DNA of 32,798 bases from Methylobacterium jeotgali (GCF_022179345.1 NZ_BPQR01000040.1:1-32798); one strand, 5' to 3'; counted from the stretch's first letter, positions 15,049-22,911 are shown. Notes: generated by a model from the letters alone, not told the origin. Numbers and translations: made by a program.

Positions 15049-16797
15049 TCATGGGTTCGTCCAGCTGCCGAGGTTGTTGTCATAGACGATGTTGTTAGTG
15101 CTCTGCTGCGCGTGCTGACACCCACGCGAGATGTTGCCCGACATAATGACGTTATTCGCCGAGCCGCGAACGACGACGTTGTAGGTCCCGCCGGGATAAC
15201 CATCTCCGATCCCAGCCAGATCGTGATAAAATCGGCATGAATTGATGATGACGTATCCACCGTAGCAGTCGATGCAGTTTGCATCCCCAAACAACCCAAC
15301 GGCTGCAAATGTGACGCCAACGAAGCTGATGTCAGTTGCTCCATTGACAACCAAAACTCCCGGACCGGAGTGGCTATTCACCCATCCGCTGACCAAGGTG
15401 ATATCCTTACAGCCGCCGCCGATACGAAGACCGGGATAGGGAATATGATTCGGGTTGTGCCCTGGCTTATCAGCCGTCGGAACATGCACGCCAGAACCGG
15501 CAAACCAACACTGAGAGAACCGGATCGCGTTGGAGTTTTCCAGCAAGGAACCTTGCTCATGGCTGTCGAACATGGAGTTCGAGAAGGTCATAAACTGGGG
15601 ACGGCGACCGTGGACGTTAGCTACCGAGTCGGTGATGAGACCGTATCGTCCTCCGAGGCAGTTCACATGATCAAGGTTGAAGCCCTCACAGTTGTTAATG
15701 CATCGAACCGAACCGTATTGAGCCCAATCCGTAGTGTTATAGCACTCCAGACGCCCCTGCACAAAGAAGTTGTCAATGGCCCCCTTGTAGCTTCCATCCG
15801 GGTTCTGTGTTGTCAGGCCCTCGTTTAGGATACCACCCATGCGATACATATTGCCGATGAAATTCAGGATGAGGTTATTGTTCCCACCATAGGCGTAGAA
15901 GAACACACCACACATATAGCCGCCGATGTTGTAATAGTTACCATTGTTCCCGCAAATCTTGAAGCAGGTTGCATCGAACGATGCTGGGGCATCCGCGTCT
16001 TCGTCGGCGAAAGCGACGCTGAAGTCCGACGCCGTCGCGAAGAGGGTGCTGGGCCCGACGTAGACGGCAGGGGCGTTCATCGTGGCGCGAAGCCACGTGA
16101 TGTTCCGACCCGCACCCTTGAGGTGTACGCCACTGGGGATCGTGAGTGTGTTGCTGATGACGATGCGCCCAGGGGGTAGGACAGCTATTCCGCCAGCCCA
16201 GCCACGAGCCTGGATCAGCGATCCGAGGAAGCTGAGGGCCGCATTGATCTTTCCGGACTGGTCAGTCCCGTCTGCGCGGACACCAAATTTGGCATACAGA
16301 TCAATGTAGGCAGGGCCACCACTCGGGGTGAAATTCGCGCTGTCCCACGGCACCGCCCCCGCAAAGGTCGGACGCTGGCTCAGCGCCATGACATCGTTGG
16401 TGTCTATACGGATCGGCACGGAGTTTCTGTCGAAGCTGTAGAGGTAGAAGTCCTTCGTGCCGTCGATGTTGAGGTCCTGGCCGATCTGGTAATTGCCGAC
16501 GATGATTGAGGCGCGCTTTGACCCTGAGGGATGGTTCGAGGCATTCGCAACGAACCCGACCGTGCCGATGGTCGTCGTGTCGCCGGCCCCGAGCGCGCCG
16601 GTCATCGTATCGCCGGTCTTGAGGACGAACTGCGAGGTGTCGGCTGCCGTGCTGGATGCGGAGTGCGGAGCCGCCTCGCCCGTGAGACCACCCCCGTCAG
16701 GGGTGCCCTGAAGGCCCATTGAGCTGTACTCGCCTTCGGGCCCGGCCGATTCGGTGAAGAACCTGGGCGCGCTGCGTCCGGTGCTGATTGCTTCCAT
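15049..16797 (-). CDS. Phage tail fibre/tailspike-like protein with pectate-lyase beta-helix
   Basis: 582 residues from the ATG at 16795-16797, chosen over an earlier in-frame start because AAGGGG precedes it. Residues 1-60 are Gly/Ser-rich. QFVLKTGDTMTGAL near 56-70 is the short collar repeat of phage tail fibres. From about 175 (AYIDLYAKFGVRADGTDQSG) the protein matches the pectate-lyase-superfamily right-handed beta-helix used by tailspikes, with many rungs rich in Asn/Gly (GNNNLILNFIGN, NCEGFNLDHVNC). Such proteins bind and often cleave surface polysaccharide. GC and codon use are lower than in flanking genes, in keeping with phage origin. No other structural phage genes are adjacent, so it is a leftover or was retained for a host-surface function. 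Confidence 0.8.
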   Translation of the reverse strand: MEAISTGRSAPRFFTESAGPEGEYSSMGLQGTPDGGGLTGEAAPHSASSTAADTSQFVLKTGDTMTGALGAGDTTTIGTVGFVANASNHPSGSKRASIIVGNYQIGQDLNIDGTKDFYLYSFDRNSVPIRIDTNDVMALSQRPTFAGAVPWDSANFTPSGGPAYIDLYAKFGVRADGTDQSGKINAALSFLGSLIQARGWAGGIAVLPPGRIVISNTLTIPSGVHLKGAGRNITWLRATMNAPAVYVGPSTLFATASDFSVAFADEDADAPASFDATCFKICGNNGNYYNIGGYMCGVFFYAYGGNNNLILNFIGNMYRMGGILNEGLTTQNPDGSYKGAIDNFFVQGRLECYNTTDWAQYGSVRCINNCEGFNLDHVNCLGGRYGLITDSVANVHGRRPQFMTFSNSMFDSHEQGSLLENSNAIRFSQCWFAGSGVHVPTADKPGHNPNHIPYPGLRIGGGCKDITLVSGWVNSHSGPGVLVVNGATDISFVGVTFAAVGLFGDANCIDCYGGYVIINSCRFYHDLAGIGDGYPGGTYNVVVRGSANNVIMSGNISRGCQHAQQSTNNIVYDNNLGSWTNP

Positions 16798-17110
16798 GTC
16801 GGTCCCCTTGTGAGATGCTGGAGAAGTGCACGACCCTGCCGAGGAATGGCGCGACGCGGCGACCATCCTTTTATTCGGCTAGATCTGTGCAGTATTCGCC
16901 GGATGCAGTGCTCAGCATTCCGACGTATGGCACGGCCACCGTCGTGATGGTCGGCGTCTTTGATCTCGCCGCCTAACTATGAAGCTCACTAACGTCTTGA
17001 AAAAACCGCAACGGCGGCTTCAAGGCGATCGAGACCGAAGAGATATGTCAGCCATTACTATGGGATCATCGGCATCGGCATGGATGATCTGCCGACATGA
17101 TTGGGCCGCC
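16798..17110. other. Spacer next to the tailspike gene, no confident gene
   Basis: About 310 bp. A short + strand frame ending at 16976 finishes with GTATVVMVGVFDLAA, which could be the scrap of a phage protein, but it overlaps the tailspike leader and has no ribosome site. Nothing else is recognisable. Confidence 0.4.
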
Positions 17111-17311
17111 CTATCCGTGGCACAGCGATGGGCTGATCACGCGATAGCGTTCCACCCCCTGCTTGCGGCAGCGTCCTCGTCGCCCCGCGCGACCGGGTAC
17201 CGCGGCGAGCGTACGCTCGAGCCACACCAGCAGCGATAACGCTTGTCCCGGATCAAGCAGATTGAGCGAGGGCAAGCTGGGCCGAAGGGCCGTTACGATG
17301 TCCTGTCCCAT
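17111..17311 (-). CDS. Small phage-region ORF, unknown
   Basis: 66 residues starting at the ATG in 17309-17311, overlapping the end of the replication-protein remnant by about 59 bp. The N-terminal half (MGQDIVTALRPSLPSL, QALSLLVWLERTLAAVP) is helix-forming and plausible as a small phage protein; the Arg-rich tail looks less convincing. Not recognised. It is listed because it continues the minus-strand gene order. It could be spurious. Confidence 0.3.
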   Translation of the reverse strand: MGQDIVTALRPSLPSLNLLDPGQALSLLVWLERTLAAVPGRAGRRGRCRKQGVERYRVISPSLCHG

Positions 17312-17621
17312 GATCCGCCGCCTTCATCACCCAGTTGCGCCATGTCGCCTGCCAGTCGCGCTTCCTCCCATCGGCGCCGGATCGGGCGAACCGGTAGTTG
17401 CGGAACTTCTCGCGCTCCCGGCGCGCCACCTCGTCGGAGCCAAGCTCGTCGATGGCGAAGGCTGCGTTATCGGGGGTCGGCTTCCAGTCCTGCAGCAGGA
17501 AGGTGCCCCTATCGGACCGGATGGCCCCCTTGGGGAAGAAGCCCTTTAGGGGCCGAAGGAGGTGGACTCTCACTAGGAAAAACTGAGCCGGCCTCGGCGG
17601 CATCGCCGTCCGTGACGTCAC
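17253..17621 (-). pseudogene. Phage replication-protein-like C-terminal remnant
   Basis: The readable part is FLLQDWKPTPDNAAFAIDEL near 17490, then SDEVARREREKFRNYRFARS and KRDWQATWRNWVMKAAD. This is the typical C-terminal end of phage replisome-organiser/DUF1376-type proteins (W.PS...FA...G.......EKFR.YW......K.DW.ATW.NW). The beginning of this frame is not convincing. The Ser/Pro-rich linker that normally precedes this domain is read in the neighbouring frame (ORF ending at 17509), so a frameshift near 17540 probably breaks the gene. The N-terminal domain is absent. Confidence 0.6.
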
Positions 17622-17715
17622 GTGAGAGGTCGCGCTCCGCAGGCCAGTCGAGTTCTTCTCGCATGACGCGAACGATCGCTGCCTCCGTCAGGGCCCTCCG
17701 TGCGGTCTCAGGCAT
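17509..17715 (-). pseudogene. Short phage early ORF, probably upstream part of the frameshifted replication protein
   Basis: 68 residues from the ATG at 17713-17715, which overlaps the stop of the preceding ORF by 8 bp. It reads MPETARRALTEAAIVRVMRE and later SVFPSESPPPSAPKG, a linker that resembles the one expected just before the remnant in the other frame. It may be an independent small gene or half of a broken one. Confidence 0.4.
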
Positions 17716-17956
17716 GGGGGTGCTCCTGGGCGAGGAGAGCTTCGAGAGGGGTGTAGACCAAAGCGAGTGGCGCGGTCGGAAGACCCCAGGCGTCACCGAG
17801 GTCGTGATCTCCGACTGTGATAGTGGCGCAGTTGTGCGGCTTGCCGTCCTTCACTCCGCCGACATCAAGGCAGATGACGGCGCCCGGCAACGCCCGCTTG
17901 ACCAGCGCGACCACGGCGTCGATGGACGAGGTGGTCGGGCGCAGGGCCGGCGGCAA
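17708..17956 (-). CDS. Phage-region hypothetical protein, possibly frameshifted from the ORF above it
   Basis: 82 residues if the TTG at 17954-17956 is the start. The core IDAVVALVKRALPGAVICLD and NCATITVGDHDLGDAWGLP looks like a genuine small alpha/beta protein. It overlaps the previous ORF (18113-17865) by about 90 bp in another frame. The first ORF degenerates into Arg/Pro-rich sequence exactly where this one starts, so the two may be one gene broken by a frameshift near 17950. Family not recognised. Confidence 0.4.
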   Translation of the reverse strand: MPPALRPTTSSIDAVVALVKRALPGAVICLDVGGVKDGKPHNCATITVGDHDLGDAWGLPTAPLALVYTPLEALLAQEHPHA

Positions 17957-18113
17957 GGCGCTCTAGGCGCTTCACCAGGGCATCGGCTGCGCGCCCCTCA
18001 CGCTCGGCGGTCATGTACGCGCCGCGGGCTCGGTGCTGTGTGCGCTTACCGAACAGCAATTCGCTGACGGAGACCGAGGGGTTGGCGCTGTACGCGAGCG
18101 GGTTGTTGGCCAT
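17865..18113 (-). CDS. First gene of leftward phage early operon, hypothetical
   Basis: 82 residues from the ATG at 18111-18113, 39 bp downstream of an operator-like inverted repeat (18152-18173). The first 55 residues (MANNPLAYSANPSVSVSELL, ARGAYMTAEREGRAADALVK) are protein-like; the last 27 look like out-of-frame translation. Position suggests the first gene of an early operon controlled by the phage repressor. Not recognised. See the next ORF for the possible frameshift. Confidence 0.45.
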   Translation of the reverse strand: MANNPLAYSANPSVSVSELLFGKRTQHRARGAYMTAEREGRAADALVKRLERLAAGPAPDHLVHRRRGRAGQAGVAGRRHLP

Positions 18114-18151
18114 CGGTTGCTCCGCCGCCTCGGTGTGAGACGATGGGGGGA

Positions 18152-18223
18152 AGCTACCGAAATATCGGTAGCTATGTCAACCGGTAAATTGGTTCTGCTC
18201 TACCGGATCGGTGATTTTCGGTA
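18152..18223. promoter_or_regulatory. Phage operator cluster (left side of immunity region)
   Basis: The core site TACCGAAATATCGGTA (18155-18170) lies within a perfect 9-bp inverted repeat (18152-18160 with 18165-18173). Two weaker copies follow: AACCGGTAAATTGGTT (18179-18194) and TCGGTGATTTTCGGTA (18208-18223), with centres about 24 and 29 bp apart. The core matches 14 of 16 bases of a site upstream of the S24 repressor gene. It is probably the repressor-bound operator for the leftward early genes. Confidence 0.6.
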
Positions 18224-18332
18224 GGCTTTGAGGCGTGACTATGTCTGTTGATGCCGGCTCTTATCCCCATGTGATTGTGATGTTATCGGATGCCCGAGCG
18301 CCATTCGGCTTGGCGCTTTGGCGGAGTGGGGA

Positions 18333-19187
18333 ATGAGAAGCCTCAGAAGCATTTGGTTCGCGCCGGCACTGGTCGCACACCTCTCGGTCCTAGAAGGTGC
18401 CGCCTATGCTGTGGAGGAGATGCGAGGGGCTGAATGTAAGCCAATCCAATCACCGAAAGCCCGCCTTGCTTGCTTTGATAAAGCGCTCGCAAGCGAAACT
18501 AAAATCGAAAAAGGGCCAATATTAGGCCCATCTCAGATTGATATCGAGAAAATATTGGGTTCAAGCTGCAACGTAAAAGAGATAATCCAATCTATCTCTA
18601 AAGCAGTCAAACCTAAGGATCAATTTGAGAGCACCAAAGAATTTGAAACAAGGCGCACTGCGCAAATAAAGGCCGCAGGCATCGCTACAAGTGATGTTAT
18701 CTGTGAGGGAACCCAACCGCACCTCTTGAGCTATAATACAGATACGAAAGAGGTCCGGATGTATATTATGGGTCCAAAAATGCAACACGAAACCTATGAT
18801 ATGGGCAGTTATGTAGGATCAAACGCGTATGGAGCCTCGACGAATGTTAAGAAGCAATACGAAGAACGTTGGGAGTTAAAGATCCCATACATGAAGTCAG
18901 AGGCATACGCATCTATGTCCCCTGAAAAAGCAAAGAATGAATTTCAGAGCCTTAGATTGGCCGTTGTCGGTGACTTGGTCGAACCGTTCTCAACTGAAGA
19001 TAACGGAACTAGCTCACCCACTCTAACTATGCCTTATGAGAAGTCATGGCGTACGAACTACTTGCACTACATACCAAAGCTGTACGTATTGTACAACGCC
19101 GATACTAAGCAAATGATATGGGAAGGCAAGATTGTTGCCTGCAAAGAATACAGCTGGGATGAAAAAAAAGACGCTCAAGTTTGGTAA
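18333..19187 (+). CDS. AT-rich exported protein of unknown function (candidate lysogenic-conversion gene)
   Basis: 284 residues from ATG 18333, preceded by a GGAG/GGGGA-type ribosome site. An in-frame TTG 15 bp earlier is possible. The N-terminus MRSLRSIWFAPALVAHLSVL ending in GAAYA is a signal peptide, so the mature protein is periplasmic or secreted. Early in the mature part, ECKPIQSPKARLACFDKAL is a Cys/Phe motif found near the N-terminus of several rhizobial envelope proteins. The rest is hydrophilic, with Tyr-rich strands (VRMYIMGPKM, ERWELKIPYMKS). Family not recognised. The codon use is strikingly AT-rich for this window. It lies between two operator clusters and converges on the repressor gene with 11 bp between stops, the classical place for a prophage accessory gene. 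Confidence 0.75.
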   Translation: MRSLRSIWFAPALVAHLSVLEGAAYAVEEMRGAECKPIQSPKARLACFDKALASETKIEKGPILGPSQIDIEKILGSSCNVKEIIQSISKAVKPKDQFESTKEFETRRTAQIKAAGIATSDVICEGTQPHLLSYNTDTKEVRMYIMGPKMQHETYDMGSYVGSNAYGASTNVKKQYEERWELKIPYMKSEAYASMSPEKAKNEFQSLRLAVVGDLVEPFSTEDNGTSSPTLTMPYEKSWRTNYLHYIPKLYVLYNADTKQMIWEGKIVACKEYSWDEKKDAQVW

Positions 19188-19198
19188 ATGCTAGGCGC

Positions 19199-19924
19199 TT
19201 AAAGTCTCGACAATCTTGCGGCCACGCGACCAATAATTCTAACACCCCCGGTTAATTGAAGGATGACTGGCCGATAGTTGGAATTCCTCGAACTGCAAAT
19301 GATACTAGGAGTTTCTGAGCCTCGTAGTATCTCGACCTGCTTAATGATGACTCCGTCGCCGTCCCACACGGCGAAAATGCCACCCTGTCGAGGGTCGGTA
19401 TCCTTCCTATCAATTATAACGCGATCACCAGAAGTGAGGGCCCTAGCAGTTCCATCGTCCATCGAGTCGCCGCGAACCGGGATAATGTCCGCCAAGCCAT
19501 AAGACAGGCCCAACTCCCGCTCCACATAAGCCGTGGGTAAGCCCCAGTGAGCTATGGGCTGGTGGCCGGCAACATCACCGTCCTGCCAGGCAGCGTCGTC
19601 AATTCCACCCCCATATGAAGCGCCTGCTCTTACGTCGTACTCAGGCAGCGACCTGCGCGAGATTCCGCTGGCGCTCGGCGTCGAGGAGCGAACAGGCTTT
19701 GTCGAGCTAGGGCTTCCACCGTCTCGCTCAACGCTTTCGCCTAAGAGCCATTCGGGAGAGACGCCACACGCGCGGGCGATCTCGTAGAGCTTGCGGGGCC
19801 TGCCACCCTTCGCTTCGATATCCGCGATGCCTTGCTGAGACATGCCAACCCTCTCTGCCAACTGGGTCTGCGAGAGGCCAGCAGCTTCGCGAGCGGATTT
19901 CAATCGGTGGCCGAGATGCTCCAT
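19199..19924 (-). CDS. Phage CI-like repressor, XRE helix-turn-helix plus S24 peptidase
   Basis: 241 residues from the ATG at 19922-19924. A start 21 codons earlier would run into the operator region and was rejected. An XRE helix-turn-helix spans about 6-58 (LKSAREAAGLSQTQLAERVG, SQQGIADIEAKG). A Ser/Pro linker leads to a LexA/CI-type S24 domain with the probable self-cleavage site Ala100-Gly101, catalytic Ser154 in GDSM and Lys195 in VIIKQVE. All residues needed for RecA-stimulated autocleavage are present. It should hold the prophage early genes off and respond to DNA damage. Two operator-like sites lie 35-71 bp upstream of its start, indicating autoregulation. Confidence 0.9.
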   Translation of the reverse strand: MEHLGHRLKSAREAAGLSQTQLAERVGMSQQGIADIEAKGGRPRKLYEIARACGVSPEWLLGESVERDGGSPSSTKPVRSSTPSASGISRRSLPEYDVRAGASYGGGIDDAAWQDGDVAGHQPIAHWGLPTAYVERELGLSYGLADIIPVRGDSMDDGTARALTSGDRVIIDRKDTDPRQGGIFAVWDGDGVIIKQVEILRGSETPSIICSSRNSNYRPVILQLTGGVRIIGRVAARLSRL

Positions 19925-19958
19925 GGCTTCAGCTAGCCGCGACCGATCCAACCATACC

Positions 19959-19995
19959 AACCGACAAAGCGGTTGTTTATACCGCAAGATCGGTA
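19959..19995. promoter_or_regulatory. Phage operator pair upstream of the repressor gene
   Basis: TACCGCAAGATCGGTA (19980-19995) lies in a TATACCG/CGGTATA inverted repeat. AACCGACAAAGCGGTT (19959-19974) is a second site with its centre 21 bp away, that is two helical turns. The first differs from the core site at 18155-18170 at only two of 16 positions. It probably overlaps the repressor promoter. Confidence 0.6.
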
Positions 19996-20014
19996 TATCG
20001 ATTGCGAACGAGCC

Positions 20015-20218
20015 CTAACACCGAAGCGCTTGCTCGCGCAATTCAGGCGGCTGGCGGTCAGTTGAGTCTGGCCAGGATCGTCGGGACTTCCCAGTCCAAC
20101 GTTTGACCTTCTCCTCGCGCTTGCCGATCAGCGCACGGAGGTCTGGCGGCACGGCGCGCCGCACGTAGTAGATGCCCGTCTTCGGATGCTTCCAGGGACG
20201 CGTCGTCATCAGCGGCAT
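20015..20218 (-). pseudogene. Tyrosine recombinase (integrase), N-terminal fragment
   Basis: From the ATG at 20216-20218 the minus strand reads MPLMTTRPWKHPKTGIYYVR then RAVPPDLRALIGKREEKV, the DUF6538-type N-terminus of many alphaproteobacterial phage integrases. After about 36 residues the sequence turns into unrelated Arg/Trp-rich text and stops, so the gene is broken near 20110. The rest of the protein is missing here; a middle piece on the same strand is at 14441-13887. Confidence 0.7.
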
Positions 20219-20304
20219 TTGTACCACCCGTTTGTACCACTCGGGCAGTCCTAAGTCGCTGTTTTCGCTGTTTGCTTCGACGGTTCAGAGGCTTAGCCAG
20301 CTGA

Positions 20305-20323
20305 TGGTGCCCAGGAAAGGACT
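20305..20323 (-). other. Possible tRNA-Leu 3'-end fragment (integration att core)
   Basis: On the minus strand this reads AGTCCTTTCCTGGGCACCA, matching the T-arm side, acceptor stem and CCA end of tRNA-Leu genes that begin GCCCAGG. The rest of a tRNA is absent. It lies 87 bp from the start of the integrase N-terminal fragment, where an att site is expected. The match is from memory and only 19 nt long. Confidence 0.4.
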
Positions 20324-20865
20324 GGGCGCCGCTGAGATAAAATTCAATCAAATCAACGGTTCACGAGCGCCGTTCACAGTGCTTGTGTATCATTCCTGTG
20401 CATCAATTCAAGGTATCATTGAGTCGTCTGCAGACATTTTTGCCTTCAATGACCTTGATGTCTCGCAACGAATTCCCAATTTGCCGCTGCCGTGCGGAGG
20501 ATTGGCGCAGGCGACATGTTCTGTACGAAGCATGAAACGCGATCCAATAGAAGGGTCTGAACAGCGGCTGCATGTGTTTCGCGGTAATATCCGCGGCGCT
20601 TTCATCAGCGATAATCGGCTGCTTAGCGCAATCTTAATCCGAACATTACTTTGTGTATTAGCAATGTCACCTACCATCGGTTACAATTCTCATCTGACGC
20701 CCAGGTCCAACCGGCTCGGTCTCGTGTGCGACGACCCGACCTCGCCACCGGTACAGGTGCAGGCCGTCCTTCTCCGCGCGCACCTGCGCCGGGGCAGCGG
20801 CTACGGGGTTAAGGGCCCGACCTGGCGCCAGGGCCGCAAGCAGCGACCGCCCGCGCCCCCGCGAC
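20324..20865. other. AT-richer stretch without a confident gene
   Basis: About 540 bp, clearly lower in GC up to about 20700. Both strands stay open for long distances, but no frame has a ribosome site or a recognisable domain. It is probably foreign DNA of the same mobile region. From about 20700 the composition returns to the GC-rich norm ahead of the next gene. Confidence 0.4.
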
Positions 20866-21633
20866 GTGAAGCGCACGGCGTGGAAGCTCGTGCGGCGGCT
20901 GCGGCGACACGCCAATGGCGACCCCGTTCTTCTCCGCATTGCGGCCACCCTCGCGCACTGCGACCGCCGGCACCGCTGCCTGGATCCGGCCTGCCCGCAA
21001 TGCAATCGGGCCGTGCAGCGCATCATGGTCCGGATGATCGCGGCCTTCCAACAGGCGCACCCGGAGCTCGGGCCCTGGCGGGTGCTGTCGCTGATCCTGC
21101 CGCCGATCGATGGGGCAACGAGCCTCGACATCGGGACAGCCTGGAGCCACTACGCCACGGTGCTGCGCCAGGCGGGCATTACCCTGGGCATCTTCGGCAT
21201 CGACCTCAGCTTCAACGAGGACGACCGCCGCGCCCTCGATGAGGCGGCCCGTTTCCAGCCGCACGCCTGCCTGCATGTCTACGGGCTGGCGCCGGCGGAC
21301 GAGATCAAGGCGGCCGACGCCTTCCTGAAGCGCCACGTGCCGGCGACGGAGGCGATCCGCCGCCCCGTCCGCAGCACCCTCTTCGACGGGAACTTGGCTG
21401 CCCCGGCATACGCCTTCAAGCCGGATCCGATCCGGCGCCAGACCATCCTTCGGGACAAACCGGGACGTGCGAACCCGGTCCGCGACACCCGCGATCGCCC
21501 GCTGACGGTCGAGCAGCAGCTACAAACGGTCCGGGCGCTCGATGAGGCGGGGATCGGCGGCCGCATCCTGCTGCTCGGGCTCCGCCTGGCGTCCATCCCC
21601 GCGGGCCCTTCCGGCCCCGAGCTCCGAGCCTGA
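20866..21633 (+). CDS. Hypothetical protein with zinc-ribbon-like cysteine cluster
   Basis: 255 residues if the GTG at 20866 is used; the true start could be upstream. Residues about 31-47 contain HCDRRHRC and DPACPQCNRAVQ, a CxxC-type cluster that probably binds zinc. It is followed by a globular region (VLSLILPPIDGATSLD, ITLGIFGIDLSFNEDDR, PHACLHVYGLAP). This layout, a CPxC motif followed by an alpha/beta domain, is seen in proteins carried by plasmids and phages of related bacteria. I cannot assign a function; relation to replication or mobilisation proteins is only a suggestion. High GC and codon use match the host. Neighbours on both sides are mobile-element scraps. Confidence 0.55.
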   Translation: MKRTAWKLVRRLRRHANGDPVLLRIAATLAHCDRRHRCLDPACPQCNRAVQRIMVRMIAAFQQAHPELGPWRVLSLILPPIDGATSLDIGTAWSHYATVLRQAGITLGIFGIDLSFNEDDRRALDEAARFQPHACLHVYGLAPADEIKAADAFLKRHVPATEAIRRPVRSTLFDGNLAAPAYAFKPDPIRRQTILRDKPGRANPVRDTRDRPLTVEQQLQTVRALDEAGIGGRILLLGLRLASIPAGPSGPELRA

Positions 21634-21727
21634 GGAGGCGCCCGGTCAACACCCCGAGGCCGACCCGCCTCCGCCCCGTGATCCGCAACAGCAAGCCCAG
21701 GAGATGGATCTCAGCCGCCCCGATGCC

Positions 21728-22711
21728 CTACGCACAGCGGACATGTGCCGAGAACCCGCGCTGCCGATCAACCTCGGTGGTGCAGCGTAGCCCCGGCGGC
21801 GAGGCGGCAACGGGCGGCGGCTCGTCGGCCGCTCGGGGTGGCAGGTCCGCGTGCGGCGTCGGGCTCGGCAGGTCGAAGGGCTTGGCGTCATTCGGATGCG
21901 GCGCACCGGGAAGGAAGGAGTTGTCCGGCGGCGGCGCGATCCGGCAGGGGGCCAGCACGATGCGCAAGCGCACGGGGTTCGTCGCGAAGCGTACATCCTC
22001 GGCGTCGCTGGCGATCACCCGGAACGCGGACAGGCCCGGCGTTGCGTTGCGCAGCAGGGCGAGGCTCGCCGTGTCCTCCGCCCGAACCCGGCAGAGCACG
22101 CCCTGACCTGGCCGGCCAGCTTCCCCGATGCCGTCGACGAGCCGGACGACCCAATCGTCCCCGGCGCGGTCGAAGCCGCCGAGCCGGGCGACGAGGTCGA
22201 CGCCCCGGGCGAGATCGGCCCGGAAGGTGTCCGCCCGCAGCGGGTTCACGGCCGCCCGCACCGCGTCCATCTCCAGGATGGTGAAGTTCGTGTGCGGTCC
22301 GGTCTTCGGCTTCGGCGGAGCAACCGGGATCGGTTGTCGCGCCCGCTTCTGGGCTGCCTCACGGACGATGGCGTCACGCCGGGACCGTGTGGCCTGCTCG
22401 GCCTTCCAAAGGGTCTGCGCCTCGGGTAGTCCCGCCCCCTGGCGACCGAGCACCTGCATCCGGGCGATGAGGCCGTCGAGCCGGGTGACCTGCTCCTCCG
22501 GTGAGAAGCCATCGAGGCCCTTCGCGAGAAAGGCGTCCCGCTCCGCCAGCACCGCGGTGGTCTTCGTGTCGAGGTTCGCCCGCCGCCCGGCGTCAGTCCG
22601 CCGCTTCTCCCCCTCGATCTCGACCTCCCGCCGCCGGGCCTCCTCCGCCGTCCGCCGGCCGCGTGCCGGGCCATGTTGATCATGAAGCGCAGCTCGTCGA
22701 CCGCGGTGTCG
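21728..22711 (-). pseudogene. Decayed paralogue of the TonB-tail protein at 28219-29731
   Basis: The minus strand contains IDTAVDELRFMINMAR (about 22711-22660) in one frame and EEARRREVEIEGEKRR, EEQVTRLDGLIARMQV, EDTASLALLRNATPGLSAF and LAPCRIAPPPD in another. A frameshift therefore separates the first 15 or so residues from the rest. Each block has a clear counterpart in the protein ending at 28219 (DTAVGELRFKIGM, RRRQGEIEGEKRR, DTASLAILRGVSPP, FGPCRVTPADD). The C-terminal TonB-like domain is missing and the N-terminus is cut where an integrase scrap begins at about 22712. It cannot be functional in full. Confidence 0.7.
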
Positions 22712-22833
22712 ATTACGCCGACATCGCCACCACCGCAATTTACGCCGACGCCATGGGTGCAGAGGAACGCGAGATCGCTGCCCGGATGTGGGAATGTCCG
22801 GCATACCGCATCTATCGCCGGGCCGGTCCGTAG
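22712..22833 (+). pseudogene. Tyrosine recombinase (integrase), C-terminal fragment
   Basis: The + frame reads VDYADIATTAIYADAMGAEE then REIAARMWECPAYR and stops at 22833. ATTAIYADA is the active-site tyrosine motif of phage/plasmid integrases and IAARMW their usual tail. Only about 40 residues remain, so the Arg and His catalytic residues are absent. It differs in strand from the other two integrase fragments and marks a second recombination junction. Confidence 0.7.
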
Positions 22834-22911
22834 TTGACGGCCGACCACGACATGCTAGCATCAAGAAAACGAACTGATGCTTCTAATATGAAGCAGCAAG
22901 GGAGGAACTCC

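Noticed and set aside
20667..21131. Minus-strand frame ending DGLHLYRWRGRVVAHETEP
   Set aside because: The last part looks protein-like and could be a scrap, but most of the frame is antisense to the cysteine-cluster gene; not strong enough to list.
20172..21242. 356-codon + strand frame through the AT-richer region
   Set aside because: It crosses the integrase scrap, the att-like core and another gene, with no ribosome site or domain; the AT-rich middle part remains unexplained.
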